Assembly: GCA_902776275.1 (NCBI GenBank)
Contig: CACYPI010000010.1
Coordinates: 1 to 47,302 of the forward strand
Direction of reading: 5' to 3'
DNA from: an uncultured Aeromonadales bacterium
GTDB taxonomy: Bacteria > Pseudomonadota > Gammaproteobacteria > Enterobacterales > Succinivibrionaceae
Length of the DNA stretch: 47,302 nt
The stretch's first letter is position 1. Every line of letters begins with the position of its first letter. Below the pieces are notes generated by a model that made no database searches, was not told the DNA's origin, and saw nothing but the letters and a program-made list of their open reading frames with translations. A program made the position numbers and the translations under genes. Below are positions 26,963-35,730 of the stretch, in pieces.

Positions 26963-27706
26963 TTACTGGCCCAGGTACACGTCGATGACCTGCTGGTTCT
27001 TCTTGATGCTCTCCATGCTGCCCTCTGCAAGCAGCTTGCCCTGGTGCATCACCGTCACGCGGTCCGCGATGTCCTCGACGAACTTCATGTCGTGCTCGAT
27101 GACGATGACCGAGCGGCCCTTGGTGATGCGGCGCAACAGCTCGGCTGTCTGCTTGCGCTCGGCAACCGACATGCCGGCCACCGGCTCGTCGAGCATCATC
27201 AGCGCCGGGTCCTGGATGAGCAGCATCCCGATCTCAAGCCACTGCTTCTGGCCGTGGCTTAGGAGGCTGGCCTTCATCGAGAGCTTTTCTTCGAGGAAGA
27301 TCTCCCTTGCAACCTCCCGCACCTTGTCGATGACCTCCTGGTCGCGCCTGAAGAACAGCGCGCCGAAGACCTTCTTGCCCTTGGGGTAGGAGAGCTCGAG
27401 GTTCTCGAACACCGTGAGGTTCTCGTATATGGACGGGTTCTGAAACTTGCGGCCCACCCCGGCATCCACGATCTCGTTCTCCTTGAGCTTGGTGAGCTCG
27501 GTGCCGCGGAACCTTATCGAGCCCGACGTGGCCTTGGTCTTGCCGCAGATGAGGTCGAGCACCGTGGTCTTGCCCGCGCCGTTGGGGCCGATGATCACGC
27601 GGATCTCGCCTTCATCGACGTAGAACGAGAGGTCGTCCACCGCCTTGAAGCCATCGAATGAAACCGTGAGGCCCTCGACCTCGAGCGCGAATTCCTTCTT
27701 TTTCAT
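26963..27706 (-). CDS. urtD: Urea/amide ABC transporter ATPase UrtD
   Basis: A 247-residue LivG-like ATPase. Walker A IIGPNGAGKTTVLDLICG, VGRKFQNPSIYENLTVFENLELSY split over the Q-loop, the signature region LSHGQKQWLEIGMLL (LSHGQKQWLEIG is typical of UrtD), Walker B ALMMLDEPVAGM and the His switch VIVIEHDMKFV are present. Its start overlaps the urtC stop (ATGA), so the two are coupled. It pairs with UrtE. Confidence 0.94.
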   Translation of the reverse strand: MKKKEFALEVEGLTVSFDGFKAVDDLSFYVDEGEIRVIIGPNGAGKTTVLDLICGKTKATSGSIRFRGTELTKLKENEIVDAGVGRKFQNPSIYENLTVFENLELSYPKGKKVFGALFFRRDQEVIDKVREVAREIFLEEKLSMKASLLSHGQKQWLEIGMLLIQDPALMMLDEPVAGMSVAERKQTAELLRRITKGRSVIVIEHDMKFVEDIADRVTVMHQGKLLAEGSMESIKKNQQVIDVYLGQ

Positions 27707-28944
27707 GACAGGCTCCTCCCGTCGTCAATACCATCCATTCCATCGCCGCTTAGGAACTGCGGCGGGACGCCCAGCAGCACCTTGTCGGCAGGGACGTCCC
27801 TGAGCGCCTCGATCTGGGCCTCGCGGTCCTCGCGCGCGCCCCTGAAGGCGCCCTTGAGCCTGCCGTCGAGTCCTGAAAGGAAAGGCATCACGTGGTCCGC
27901 GTAGAGGCCTGCAAGCCCCTTGGGGAAAACGAGCACGCAGCCGATGAAGATCGCGCCGATGAGCAGCGACCAGAGCTCGGGGAAGTTCTCGGATATAGCG
28001 GTCTTCGCGACGCTCACGATGAGCGTCCCGTAGATCGCCCCGTAGATCGACATCCTGCCGCCGACGGCGCAGAAGACCACCATCTCGATCGAGGCCACGA
28101 TGCCGACGAAGCTCGGCGACATGAAGCCGGTCTGCAGCGTGAACATCGCGCCGCCCACCGCCGAGAGGAAGGCCGAGAAGCAGAGCACGAAGATCTTGTA
28201 GTTGGCCACGTCATAGCCTGAGAACCTCACGCGCTGCTCGTCGTCGCGGATGGCGACCAGCAGCCTGCCGGCCTTGCTCCTGGACACCCAGGTGCACAGC
28301 AGCACCGCGAGCACGAGCAGGAAGACGCAGAGGTAGTAGAGGAAGAGCTTCGCCCCGTTGGTCCTGATGTCAAAGCCCATGCAGGTCTTGAGATCGGTGA
28401 TGCCGTTGATGCCGCCGGTGTAGCCCTGCTGGCCGACGATCAGGATGGTCATGATGCAGGCGATGGCCTGGGTGATGATGGAGAAGTACACCCCGCCGAC
28501 GCGGCGCTTGAACATGCACAGCCCGAAGAAGTACGCGAACACCGTCGGCACGAGCAGGATCAGGACCAAGGTCAGCGGGAAGCTCTTGAACGCCTCCCAG
28601 AACCACGGCAGCTCGGTGAGCTGGTTCCAGTCCATGAAGTCCGGGATGCCCGGGGTGGTCTGCGAGGCCGTGTACTCGGGCGTGGATGCTTCAAGCTTCA
28701 GGAACATCGCCATGCAGTAGCCGCCCAGGCCGAAGAATATGCCCTGCCCCAGGCTCAATATGCCGCCATAGCCCCAGCAGAGCACCAGGCCCATCGCCAC
28801 GAACGCGTAGCTTAGGTACTTGCCCATCATGTTGAGGCGGAAGATGTCCATCGAGGACGGGAACACGAGGACGAGCAGCGCCAGGAGCACTGTCAGGTTC
28901 AGCGCGAACCCCTTGTTTGACGATGCCAATGCAGGTGTTTTCAT
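27703..28944 (-). CDS. urtC: Urea/amide ABC transporter permease UrtC
   Basis: A 413-residue LivM-like permease with about ten membrane segments. Urt-specific stretches include GYGGILSLGQGIFFGLGGYCMAM, MDWNQLTELPWFWEAF, GQQGYTGGINGITDLKTCMGFDI, and AIRDDEQRVRFSGYDVANYKIFV. The C-terminal 60 residues are hydrophilic. SD-like GGAGGAA lies upstream of the ATG. It pairs with UrtB to form the channel. Confidence 0.94.
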   Translation of the reverse strand: MKTPALASSNKGFALNLTVLLALLVLVFPSSMDIFRLNMMGKYLSYAFVAMGLVLCWGYGGILSLGQGIFFGLGGYCMAMFLKLEASTPEYTASQTTPGIPDFMDWNQLTELPWFWEAFKSFPLTLVLILLVPTVFAYFFGLCMFKRRVGGVYFSIITQAIACIMTILIVGQQGYTGGINGITDLKTCMGFDIRTNGAKLFLYYLCVFLLVLAVLLCTWVSRSKAGRLLVAIRDDEQRVRFSGYDVANYKIFVLCFSAFLSAVGGAMFTLQTGFMSPSFVGIVASIEMVVFCAVGGRMSIYGAIYGTLIVSVAKTAISENFPELWSLLIGAIFIGCVLVFPKGLAGLYADHVMPFLSGLDGRLKGAFRGAREDREAQIEALRDVPADKVLLGVPPQFLSGDGMDGIDDGRSLS

Positions 28945-28968
28945 GGCTATTCCTCCCTTGGTTATTCC

Positions 28969-29895
28969 TTATTTGCGGACCTTCACTGAAAACAGCCCCT
29001 GCGGGCGGATCATCAGGATGCCGACTACGATGAGCAGCGTTATGACCTTGGCCATGGAGCCTGACATGAAGAACTCCATGACGCTCTGGGCCTGGGCGAT
29101 GCCGAAGGCCGAGCAGATGGTCCCGATGAGCGTGCCCGCGCCGCCGAACACCACCACGAGGAAGGTATCGACGATGTAGAGCTGGCCTGCGGTGGGTCCG
29201 GTGGATCCGATCATCGTAAACGCGCAGCCGGCAATGCCGGCGATGCCGCACCCGAACGAGAAGGTGATGCGGTCGACGAGCGCGGTGTTGATGCCGACGG
29301 CCCCCGCCATCGGGCGGTTCAAGACCACGGCCCTCAGCTGCACGCCGAGCCTTGAGCGGAACATGACCGCCCACATGAACACGGTGACTATGAGCGTGAG
29401 GACGAGCACGATTAGGCCGTTGATGGGGATCTCGATGCTGTCGGTGACCTGGAGCGCGCCCATCATCCAGTCAGGCAGGATGACCGTCACTTCCTTGGCC
29501 CCGAAGATCGAGCGGTAGACCTGCTGGAGGATGAGGCTCAGTCCCCAGGTTGCCAGCAGCGTGTCAAGCGGCCTTGAGTAGAGGTGCCTTATCACCGCCC
29601 ACTCGACCAGCGCGCCCAGGGCGCCGGCGGCGATGAACGACACGGCCACGGCCACGAAGAAATAGATTGGAAAGAGTCCCGGCGCATAGGCCTGGAACAG
29701 GTTTGAGGTCACGTAGGTGGTGTATGCGCCCAGGATCATGAACTCGCCGTGCGCCATGTTGATGACGCCCATCTGCCCGAAGATGACCGCAAGCCCCAAG
29801 GCCATGAGCAGGAACACCGAAAAGAGGCTCAGCCCGGCGAAGCCCTGCATCGCGAATATCGAGAGCAGCTCTGAAGCTGTGTAACCGGAAAGCAT
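28969..29895 (-). CDS. urtB: Urea/amide ABC transporter permease UrtB
   Basis: A 308-residue LivH-like permease. GLAVIFGQMGVINMAHGEFMILGAYTTYV split here opens the fold, followed by EWAVIRHLYSRPLDTLLATWGLSLILQQ and GVQLRAVVLNRPMAGAVGINT. Many UrtB proteins of urease-linked clusters carry an extra periplasmic N-terminal domain and exceed 500 residues; this one lacks it and resembles the short type found with amide-utilisation genes (FmdE-like). The gene is separated from urtA by a strong stem-loop. Confidence 0.93.
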   Translation of the reverse strand: MLSGYTASELLSIFAMQGFAGLSLFSVFLLMALGLAVIFGQMGVINMAHGEFMILGAYTTYVTSNLFQAYAPGLFPIYFFVAVAVSFIAAGALGALVEWAVIRHLYSRPLDTLLATWGLSLILQQVYRSIFGAKEVTVILPDWMMGALQVTDSIEIPINGLIVLVLTLIVTVFMWAVMFRSRLGVQLRAVVLNRPMAGAVGINTALVDRITFSFGCGIAGIAGCAFTMIGSTGPTAGQLYIVDTFLVVVFGGAGTLIGTICSAFGIAQAQSVMEFFMSGSMAKVITLLIVVGILMIRPQGLFSVKVRK

Positions 29896-29923
29896 GTCTG
29901 CATCCTCCCTTTTTGATCTGCCA

Positions 29924-29949
29924 AGGGGCGGGGGTGGCCCCCCGCCCCT
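29924..29949 (-). other. urtA-urtB intercistronic stem-loop
   Basis: AGGGGCGGGGG (24-34 of this block, 29924-29934) pairs perfectly with CCCCCGCCCCT (29939-29949) around a 4-nt loop. No U tract follows on the minus strand. Such stems often protect the abundant binding-protein mRNA and lower expression of the permease genes after it. Confidence 0.65.
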
Positions 29950-29964
29950 GAACTTAGATGCGCG

Positions 29965-31170
29965 TCAGTAGCCCTTCATGAACGGGTTGGGCTCCATGAG
30001 CTCGCTCCCGTGGACGATCTTGAACTGGCCGTCCTTCTGGGCCTGGCCGATGTAGGTCTTCATCCACATGTAGTGGTTCTCGTGGACCTTGACGTAGCCG
30101 TTGGGGGTCTTCACAAGCTCGATGCCCGGAAGCGCGGCCCTGACCTTGTCGATGTCGAAGGTGCCGGCCTTCTCAACGGCGGCCTTCCAGATCCAAGGGC
30201 CGAGGTAGGCCGACTCGGTGGTGTCGCCGATGACCGACTTCTCGCCGTAGGCGGCCTTGAAGTCCTTGACGAACTTCTCGTTCTCCTCGTTCTTCATGGA
30301 CTGGAAGTACTTCATGATGGAGTAGCCGCCCTCGATGTTCTCGCCGCCGATGCCCAGGACCTCGTCCTCGGTGACCGAGGTGGTCAGGAGCAGCGGTTTC
30401 TCCTTGGCAAGGTCGATGCCCGCGGCCTTCATCTGCTTGTAGAAGGCGACGTTCGAGCCGCCGACGACGGTCGAGAAGATCACGTCAGGCTTCTTGAGCT
30501 TGAACTTGTTGATGACCGAGTTGAACTGGGTGTGGCCGAGCGGGTAGTACTCCTCGCCGACGACCTTCAGGCCCTTGTCCTCGATGTACTTGCGCGCGAT
30601 CTTGAAGGAGGTGCGCGGCCAGATGTAGTCGGAGCCTATGAAGTAGAAGGTCTTGGCCTTCTTCTCGTTGATGACCCAGTCGAGGCCGGCGATGATCTGC
30701 TGCGTCGCGTCAGGCCCCAGGTAGATGATGTTCGGCGAGGACTCGAGGCCTTCGGTGAACACCGGGTAGAACAGCAGGTTGTCGTGCTGCTCGACTATGG
30801 GCAGCACCGCCTTGCGCGAGGCCGATGTCCAGCACCCGAAGATCGTCGCGACGTGATCCTTGAGGATGAGCTTCTGGGCCTTCTCCGAGTAGGTCGGCCA
30901 GTCGGACGCGCCGTCCTCCTGGACGTACTCGATTTGGCGTCCGAGCACGCCGCCCTGCTTGTTGATCTCCTTGATCGCAAGCTTCTCGCCCTGCACGGAG
31001 CCTGCCTCAGACAAGGCGATGGTTCCGGTGATCGAGTGCAGGATGCCCACGGTCACCGCCTTGTCGGTGACGGCGATGGGATTGTCGCCTGCCAGGGCCT
31101 GCCCTGCGGCGCATGCGAGCGCCGCGCCGATGAGAACTGCTGAAAGTTTTGCTGCAATTTTGCTTTTCAT
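29965..31170 (-). CDS. urtA: Urea/amide ABC transporter substrate-binding protein UrtA
   Basis: A 401-residue periplasmic binding protein. Signal peptide to about residue 27 (ALA, then GDNPIAV). Urt/Fmd-type features: VTVGILHSITGTIALSE, VLGRQIEYVQEDGASDWPTY, FGCWTSASRKAVLPIVEQHD, LLFYPVFTEGLESSPNIIYLG, and the C-terminal NHYMWMKTYIGQAQKDGQF. It delivers urea or short-chain amides; with amiE rather than urease nearby, amides are the more likely substrate. The start at 31170 follows AGGGGG; the longer frame from 31272 runs across the operator. The regulator site and promoter block lie 95 nt upstream. Confidence 0.93.
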   Translation of the reverse strand: MKSKIAAKLSAVLIGAALACAAGQALAGDNPIAVTDKAVTVGILHSITGTIALSEAGSVQGEKLAIKEINKQGGVLGRQIEYVQEDGASDWPTYSEKAQKLILKDHVATIFGCWTSASRKAVLPIVEQHDNLLFYPVFTEGLESSPNIIYLGPDATQQIIAGLDWVINEKKAKTFYFIGSDYIWPRTSFKIARKYIEDKGLKVVGEEYYPLGHTQFNSVINKFKLKKPDVIFSTVVGGSNVAFYKQMKAAGIDLAKEKPLLLTTSVTEDEVLGIGGENIEGGYSIMKYFQSMKNEENEKFVKDFKAAYGEKSVIGDTTESAYLGPWIWKAAVEKAGTFDIDKVRAALPGIELVKTPNGYVKVHENHYMWMKTYIGQAQKDGQFKIVHGSELMEPNPFMKGY

Positions 31171-31204
31171 GGTCGTACCCCCTGAACCGTCCGCACCAGC
31201 GCGG

Positions 31205-31236
31205 ACGTTGGTTTCAGTATCAGGGCAGGCTGCCTT
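31205..31236 (-). promoter_or_regulatory. Conserved promoter block of urtA
   Basis: On the minus strand this block begins AAGGCAGCCT, has GATACTGAA in the middle and ends CAACGT. A near copy lies before amiE (35731-35762). In both cases exactly 29 nt separate it from the TACGCA palindrome. GATACT could be the -10 element; no good -35 is seen, as expected for an activator-dependent promoter. Confidence 0.6.
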
Positions 31237-31265
31237 AACTCCCATACGGCTGTCTGCATAGCCGT

Positions 31266-31281
31266 TACGCAAAATTGCGTA
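31266..31281. promoter_or_regulatory. Palindromic operator upstream of urtA
   Basis: TACGCAAAATTGCGTA consists of perfect 7-bp arms (TACGCAA/TTGCGTA) around AA. The amiE promoter carries TACGCATAATTGCGTA. Flanking bases also agree (GC before and GGC after). It lies 95 nt before the urtA ATG and about 190 nt before the kinase gene, so it may also control the regulator. The neighbouring LuxR-type response regulator is the likely ligand (inference). Confidence 0.75.
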
Positions 31282-31470
31282 GGGCGCGCTCTGCCCTCAC
31301 GGCCGCGCGCGCCCTCCCGCCCACTTGCCGTGCAGTTTTTCACCAGCACGATGCAAGCCCTCGCCAATGGTGCACACGATGCCCTGCTGCATCCTGAGTG
31401 TTGGAAACTTGTATGGCGGGAGCGGGAGACGCCCAATACATGAGGCGCCAGGAGGGGAGAATTGAAAGGG

Positions 31471-34400
31471 ATGCTCGGCGAGTTTGACGACTACCCGCTG
31501 CAATCGGTGCCGGAGGAGGCCAGGACCATCAGCCCGTGCAGGCTCGGCATGACCGCGTTCGGTTCGATGTCCTTCCTGGCGCAGGAGTCGATGGGCGCGA
31601 TGATCTCGATGCAGTTCGGCTTCCTGCACCTGCTGCTCGCGCTTGCAGTGTCGGCTGTTGCGATCATGCTGCTCTCGGTGCCGGTCGTGCGCGTGGCCAC
31701 GCGCCAGCACATCGACATCGATCTCATATCAAGGGGCTGCGGATTCGGGTACCTGGGTGCCTCGCTCTCCTCGTTCATCTACGCAGGCTACATCTGTGCC
31801 TTCCTGGCCTTCGAGAGCATGATCGTGCTCGACATGCTCAGGGATCTCATGGGGATCCCGCCTGGGATCGGCTACTTCCTCTTCAACACCGCCGCAGCGG
31901 TGCTCGCGATCTTCGGGATCAGGGCCATCGCCAAGTTCCAGAACCTCACGAATGCCATCTGGATAGTGCTCTACGCGATCATCCTGATCGCCTTTGGACA
32001 GGCCATCGCAGGCGGCGGGCACGGACTGCCCGATGCATCTTTCAGCGGCTTCAGCGCAGCCTGCCTAGGCGGCGCCACCGGGATCACGCTGGCATTCGTG
32101 ACCCAGACTGGCGAGCAGGTCGACTACCTGAGGTTCTCAAACGCCTCGGGCCAGGCGGCGTCCTTCTTCAACCTGCTAGGCGGGATCTTCTGGTTCTTGC
32201 CGGTGATGGCGAACATGGCCATAGGCGGGATCATCTCGTTCTGGCTCCTAGCCGGCATGGCCGACAGCGTCTCGGCCGCGCAGCCCTACCTGATGTTCTC
32301 CTACGTGCTGGGCTCAGGCGGCTTTCCGCACAACGCCGTGTTCGCCATCGTCGTGATCTTCGTGCTGCTCTCGCAGCTTAAGATCAACGTCACGAACATC
32401 TACTCGGGGTCGCTGGCCTGGTCGAACTTCAGCGCCCGCGTCACCCACGTGTTCCCGGGCCGCGCCTTCTGGGCGGTGTTCAACACCCTGCTTGCCTTCG
32501 TGATCATCGAAAGCGAGATCGTCGAGATGCCACTGTACATCTTCAGCATCATCTCGATCCTTGGGCTCTCCTGGTACGGCGTGCTCTTCACCGACATCAC
32601 GGTAAACCGCGCGCTTGGGCTGCGCCCAAGGAAGATCCTCTTCAAGCGCAGCCAGGTCCCGGACATCGACCCGGTGGGCGTGATCGCCATGGCGCTGGGG
32701 GTTGCAGCCGGGATCGCCGCGAAGATGCATCCTGAGGACACGCTGCTCTCATCAAACGCCCACTTCGTGAGCCTTGGCGTGTCGATGGCCTGCACGGTCG
32801 TGCTGGCCGCACTGCTGCGGGGAAGGCAGGTCCAGGCATCCGTCCAGGACGATCCCAAATCGCCCGGGGAGTGCTGCTCGTGCCACCGGACCTTCAGCCC
32901 GGAGAACCTAGCGTGGTGCCCTGCCAAGCGCTCCTATATCTGCGCCGAGTGCTGCTCGCTCGAGGCCGGGTGCTACGAGCAGTGCAAGCGCGGCGCTGCG
33001 TTTTCAGGATCCAAGGGCAGGCTCCCGCTCGTCGCCAACTACTTCGCGGTCATGGGCGCGTTCTCGCTGCTGCTCTGGGGCATCGCGGAGGTATCGTTCC
33101 GCCGCGCCGACATCTCAGAGCAGGTGGTGCGCACCTTCAGGACCGTGTTCCTGCTCACTGACCTTGCAGTCGGGATCTTCTACCTCATGTTCCTCTTCGT
33201 GCTCCAAGGCAGGCGCAAGGCGCTGATGGACCTGAACCTCAAGAACCTCGCGCTCGAGGAGGAGGCGGCAAAGCGCCAGGAGACACAGCGCCAGCTCGTG
33301 GAGGCCAGGAACAAGGCCGTGTCGGCCAACCTCGCCAAGAACCGCTACCTCTCGGGCATCAGCCACGAGTTGCGCACGCCTCTGAACACCATCATCGGCT
33401 ACATCCAACTCCTCCAGCGTCAGAGCGGGACCAGCCAGTCGCAGCGCCGCATGCTCGACATCATCAGGACCAGCGGCGGGTACCTGGCAGATCTAATCGA
33501 AGGGCTCTTGGACATCTCGAGGATCGAGGCTGGCAAGCTCGAGATCCGCGACGAGCGCGTGAAGCTGCGCGCCATGGTCTCGCAGCTGGGTGCGTACTTT
33601 GCCGAGCGGGCGCAGCGCAAGGGGATCTCCTTCTCAGTGGACGGGCTAGAGCACCTGCCTGAGCTCGTGCGGTCCGATGGCAAGCGACTGCGCCAGATCC
33701 TGACGAATCTATTCTCGAACGCCGTGAAGTACACGGTGCAAGGCGGGGTGGACGTCAGGATCTCGTTTCGCGACGAGGTGATGTCGATGACGGTTTCTGA
33801 CACCGGGGTCGGCATGACCGGTGAGTTCATGAAGCGCATGTTCGAGCCCTTCGAGCGCGCCAAGGATACCTCATGCCAGAACGTGCCGGGCACCGGGCTT
33901 GGGCTCACCATCACGAGGCTGCTCGTGACCGTGATGGGAGGCGGGCTTGGCGTCAAGAGCGAGTACGGCAAGGGCACGGAGTTCAAGGTGAAGCTCAAGT
34001 TCCGTGTCTGCGAGGACCAGAGTCTCAATGCCGACGAGAAGGCGATGGCAGTCAAAGGCTACATCGCCCCAGCAGGCAAGGCATACAAGGTGCTGGAAGT
34101 GGACGACAACCCGGACCACTGCTCGCTCATCTGCGGCATGCTCGAGCCCGTGGGCTTCAAGGTCGAGTGCGCCTCGACGGTGAAGGAGGCGCTGGAAGCG
34201 GCGGAAAGGTGGCGCCCCGACGTCATACTCCTTGACATATCGCTGCCAGACGGCACCGGATGGGACATCCTGGGCTGCCTCAGGGCCATGGGCCACCGCG
34301 AGCCTGTGGTCATGGTCTCGGCCGAGGCTGCCGAGGAGCATGTACCAAACGATCTGCGCCACTCCTACAACGGCTACATCATCAAGCCCGTAGGCATGGC

Positions 34401-34707
34401 CGCGCTCTTTGACATGCTGGGGCGGCTGCTTGGGATCAGCTACTACTCAGACTGCCGTGAAGGGGCAGCCAGGCTGCAGCAAGGCGGCGTCCCCGCCGCC
34501 TTGCCCTCCATGCCATTGCGCTTAGGCGATGGCGAGATGGAAAAGGTGAAGGCCTTCCTGGGCATAGGCTTCCTAGGCGGCGTGGAGCAGGCCGTCGACC
34601 GCGGCCTAAAGGCCGGGACGCTCGACGAGGCGGGCGCGGACAGGATCAAGGGATGGATACTGGGCGCCGATCTAGCGTCGCTTAGGAGGTGGGCAAATGG
34701 CAACTGA
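31471..34707 (+). CDS. NCS1-transporter-like hybrid histidine kinase with receiver
   Basis: A 1078-residue membrane sensor in four parts. Residues 1-450 form about twelve helices resembling NCS1 purine/cytosine permeases (RLGMTAFGSMSFLAQ, CLGGATGITLAFVTQTGEQVDY). Residues 466-507 are a Cys-rich, probably zinc-binding segment (ECCSCHRTF, AWCPAKR, ICAECCS, CYEQCK). Two helices and a coiled coil lead to a kinase: His632 in SHELRTPLN, N box LTNLFSNAVKYT, G boxes DTGVGM and GTGLGLTI. A receiver follows with phospho-Asp922 (LLDISLPDG). I prefer ATG 31471, 11 nt after GGAGGGGAG, over TTG 31462. It overlaps the response-regulator gene by 11 nt. The permease-like part probably senses, or senses while transporting, an N-containing ligand; the substrate is unproven. 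Confidence 0.9.
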   Translation: MLGEFDDYPLQSVPEEARTISPCRLGMTAFGSMSFLAQESMGAMISMQFGFLHLLLALAVSAVAIMLLSVPVVRVATRQHIDIDLISRGCGFGYLGASLSSFIYAGYICAFLAFESMIVLDMLRDLMGIPPGIGYFLFNTAAAVLAIFGIRAIAKFQNLTNAIWIVLYAIILIAFGQAIAGGGHGLPDASFSGFSAACLGGATGITLAFVTQTGEQVDYLRFSNASGQAASFFNLLGGIFWFLPVMANMAIGGIISFWLLAGMADSVSAAQPYLMFSYVLGSGGFPHNAVFAIVVIFVLLSQLKINVTNIYSGSLAWSNFSARVTHVFPGRAFWAVFNTLLAFVIIESEIVEMPLYIFSIISILGLSWYGVLFTDITVNRALGLRPRKILFKRSQVPDIDPVGVIAMALGVAAGIAAKMHPEDTLLSSNAHFVSLGVSMACTVVLAALLRGRQVQASVQDDPKSPGECCSCHRTFSPENLAWCPAKRSYICAECCSLEAGCYEQCKRGAAFSGSKGRLPLVANYFAVMGAFSLLLWGIAEVSFRRADISEQVVRTFRTVFLLTDLAVGIFYLMFLFVLQGRRKALMDLNLKNLALEEEAAKRQETQRQLVEARNKAVSANLAKNRYLSGISHELRTPLNTIIGYIQLLQRQSGTSQSQRRMLDIIRTSGGYLADLIEGLLDISRIEAGKLEIRDERVKLRAMVSQLGAYFAERAQRKGISFSVDGLEHLPELVRSDGKRLRQILTNLFSNAVKYTVQGGVDVRISFRDEVMSMTVSDTGVGMTGEFMKRMFEPFERAKDTSCQNVPGTGLGLTITRLLVTVMGGGLGVKSEYGKGTEFKVKLKFRVCEDQSLNADEKAMAVKGYIAPAGKAYKVLEVDDNPDHCSLICGMLEPVGFKVECASTVKEALEAAERWRPDVILLDISLPDGTGWDILGCLRAMGHREPVVMVSAEAAEEHVPNDLRHSYNGYIIKPVGMAALFDMLGRLLGISYYSDCREGAARLQQGGVPAALPSMPLRLGDGEMEKVKAFLGIGFLGGVEQAVDRGLKAGTLDEAGADRIKGWILGADLASLRRWANGN

Positions 34708-35599
34708 TGCAAACGCAGGCTCGAAGAAGATGATCCTGGCCGTGGACGACTCGGCCGAGACGCTTGGCATGATAAACCAGGTGCTGACGAAGGCCGGGTA
34801 CTCCGTGCTCATCGCGCTGGACGGGGTGCAGGCCCTTGGGATCTGCTCGCAGCTGACGCCCGATCTCATCCTCATGGACGCCAAGATGCCGAACATGGAC
34901 GGCTTTGAGACCACGCGCCGCCTGCGCATGGATCCGCACCTCACCGACATCCCGGTGATCTTCATGACCGGGCTTGAGGTGGGGGACGGCATGGCGCCGA
35001 GCTTCGATGCCGGGGCCAACGACTACATCAAAAAGCCCGTGGACATAGGCGAGCTGCTAATCAGAATAGAAAGCAGGATCCGCAGCGGCAGGTCGCAGGC
35101 CGCGGTCAAGGAATCCATGGACAACGCAGGCTCGCCATCCGTCGCCGTCACATCGGGCGGGAGGATGGCCTGGGCCACGCCGATGGCCCTGGATCTCCTG
35201 TCAAAGTCAGGCCTGGACCGCGCCTCCATAAGCGTGCTGCTGCCCGCGGAGCTGCTCAAGGCTGCCTCGCGCGGGGGCGGCGAGTTCCTCATCCAGGGCA
35301 CCAAGCCTCCAGTCTACGCCGCGCTTGAGGAGCGCAACTCCATGGGCGACATGGTGTTTAGGGTGAGCGCGATGGATCCGGCCGCAGGGGCGGCCGCGCT
35401 GCGCGCAAAGCTTGGCCTCACCTCGCGCGAGGCCGAGGTGCTCTACTGGATGAGCCAGGGCAAGTCGAACAAGGATCTGGCGCTGATCCTGGGCATCAGC
35501 CCGAGGACCGTCACGAAGTTCACCGAGCTCATCTTCCAGAAGCTCGGGGTGGACAACCGCACGAGCGCGGCCAACATCGCGCTCAAGGCCATAGGCTAG
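34697..35599 (+). CDS. LuxR-type response regulator
   Basis: A 300-residue DNA-binding response regulator. Residues 10-130 are a receiver with the acidic pair DD (VDDSAE), phospho-Asp61 (LILMDAKMP), the switch Thr (FMTGLE) and Lys (YIKKPVD). A middle part of about 100 residues has no clear match and may be a degenerate PAS-like linker (TSGGRMAWATPMALDLL). Residues 238-297 are a LuxR helix-turn-helix (LTSREAEVLYWMSQGKSNKDLA, split, then GISPRTVTKF). AGGAGG lies 7 nt before the ATG. It overlaps the sensor gene and is the cognate partner by position. Candidate sites are the TACGCA palindromes at urtA and amiE. Confidence 0.92.
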   Translation: MATDANAGSKKMILAVDDSAETLGMINQVLTKAGYSVLIALDGVQALGICSQLTPDLILMDAKMPNMDGFETTRRLRMDPHLTDIPVIFMTGLEVGDGMAPSFDAGANDYIKKPVDIGELLIRIESRIRSGRSQAAVKESMDNAGSPSVAVTSGGRMAWATPMALDLLSKSGLDRASISVLLPAELLKAASRGGGEFLIQGTKPPVYAALEERNSMGDMVFRVSAMDPAAGAAALRAKLGLTSREAEVLYWMSQGKSNKDLALILGISPRTVTKFTELIFQKLGVDNRTSAANIALKAIG

Positions 35600-35618
35600 G
35601 GCGGGGACAACCCACCTG

Positions 35619-35650
35619 GGCGGGGGCGGCACGGCCGCCTCCGCCTTTTT
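35619..35650 (+). terminator. Terminator after the response-regulator gene
   Basis: GGCGGGGGCGGC (35619-35630) pairs with GCCGCCTCCGCC (35634-35645; one G.U), followed by TTTTT. This separates the sensor operon from amiE, which therefore needs its own promoter. Confidence 0.85.
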
Positions 35651-35685
35651 CATCATTTTGATTTGGAGTTTCTTTTTGAGGCATT

Positions 35686-35701
35686 TACGCATAATTGCGT
35701 A
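35686..35701. promoter_or_regulatory. Palindromic operator upstream of amiE
   Basis: TACGCATAATTGCGTA, extended to TTACGC...GCGTAA (35685-35702), differs from the urtA operator at one inner base. It lies 98 nt before the amiE ATG (95 nt in urtA), upstream of a conserved promoter block at the same 29-nt distance. Orientation and spacing suggest an activator of the LuxR/FixJ type. Confidence 0.75.
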
Positions 35702-35730
35702 AGGCATGGGGCTTTTGGCTGATTCTGCCC

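Noticed and set aside
30010..31143. 377-codon frame antisense to urtA
   Set aside because: Mirror of a strongly codon-biased gene; composition dominated by Leu, Asp, Val and Gly; crosses the signal-peptide region without its own start signals.
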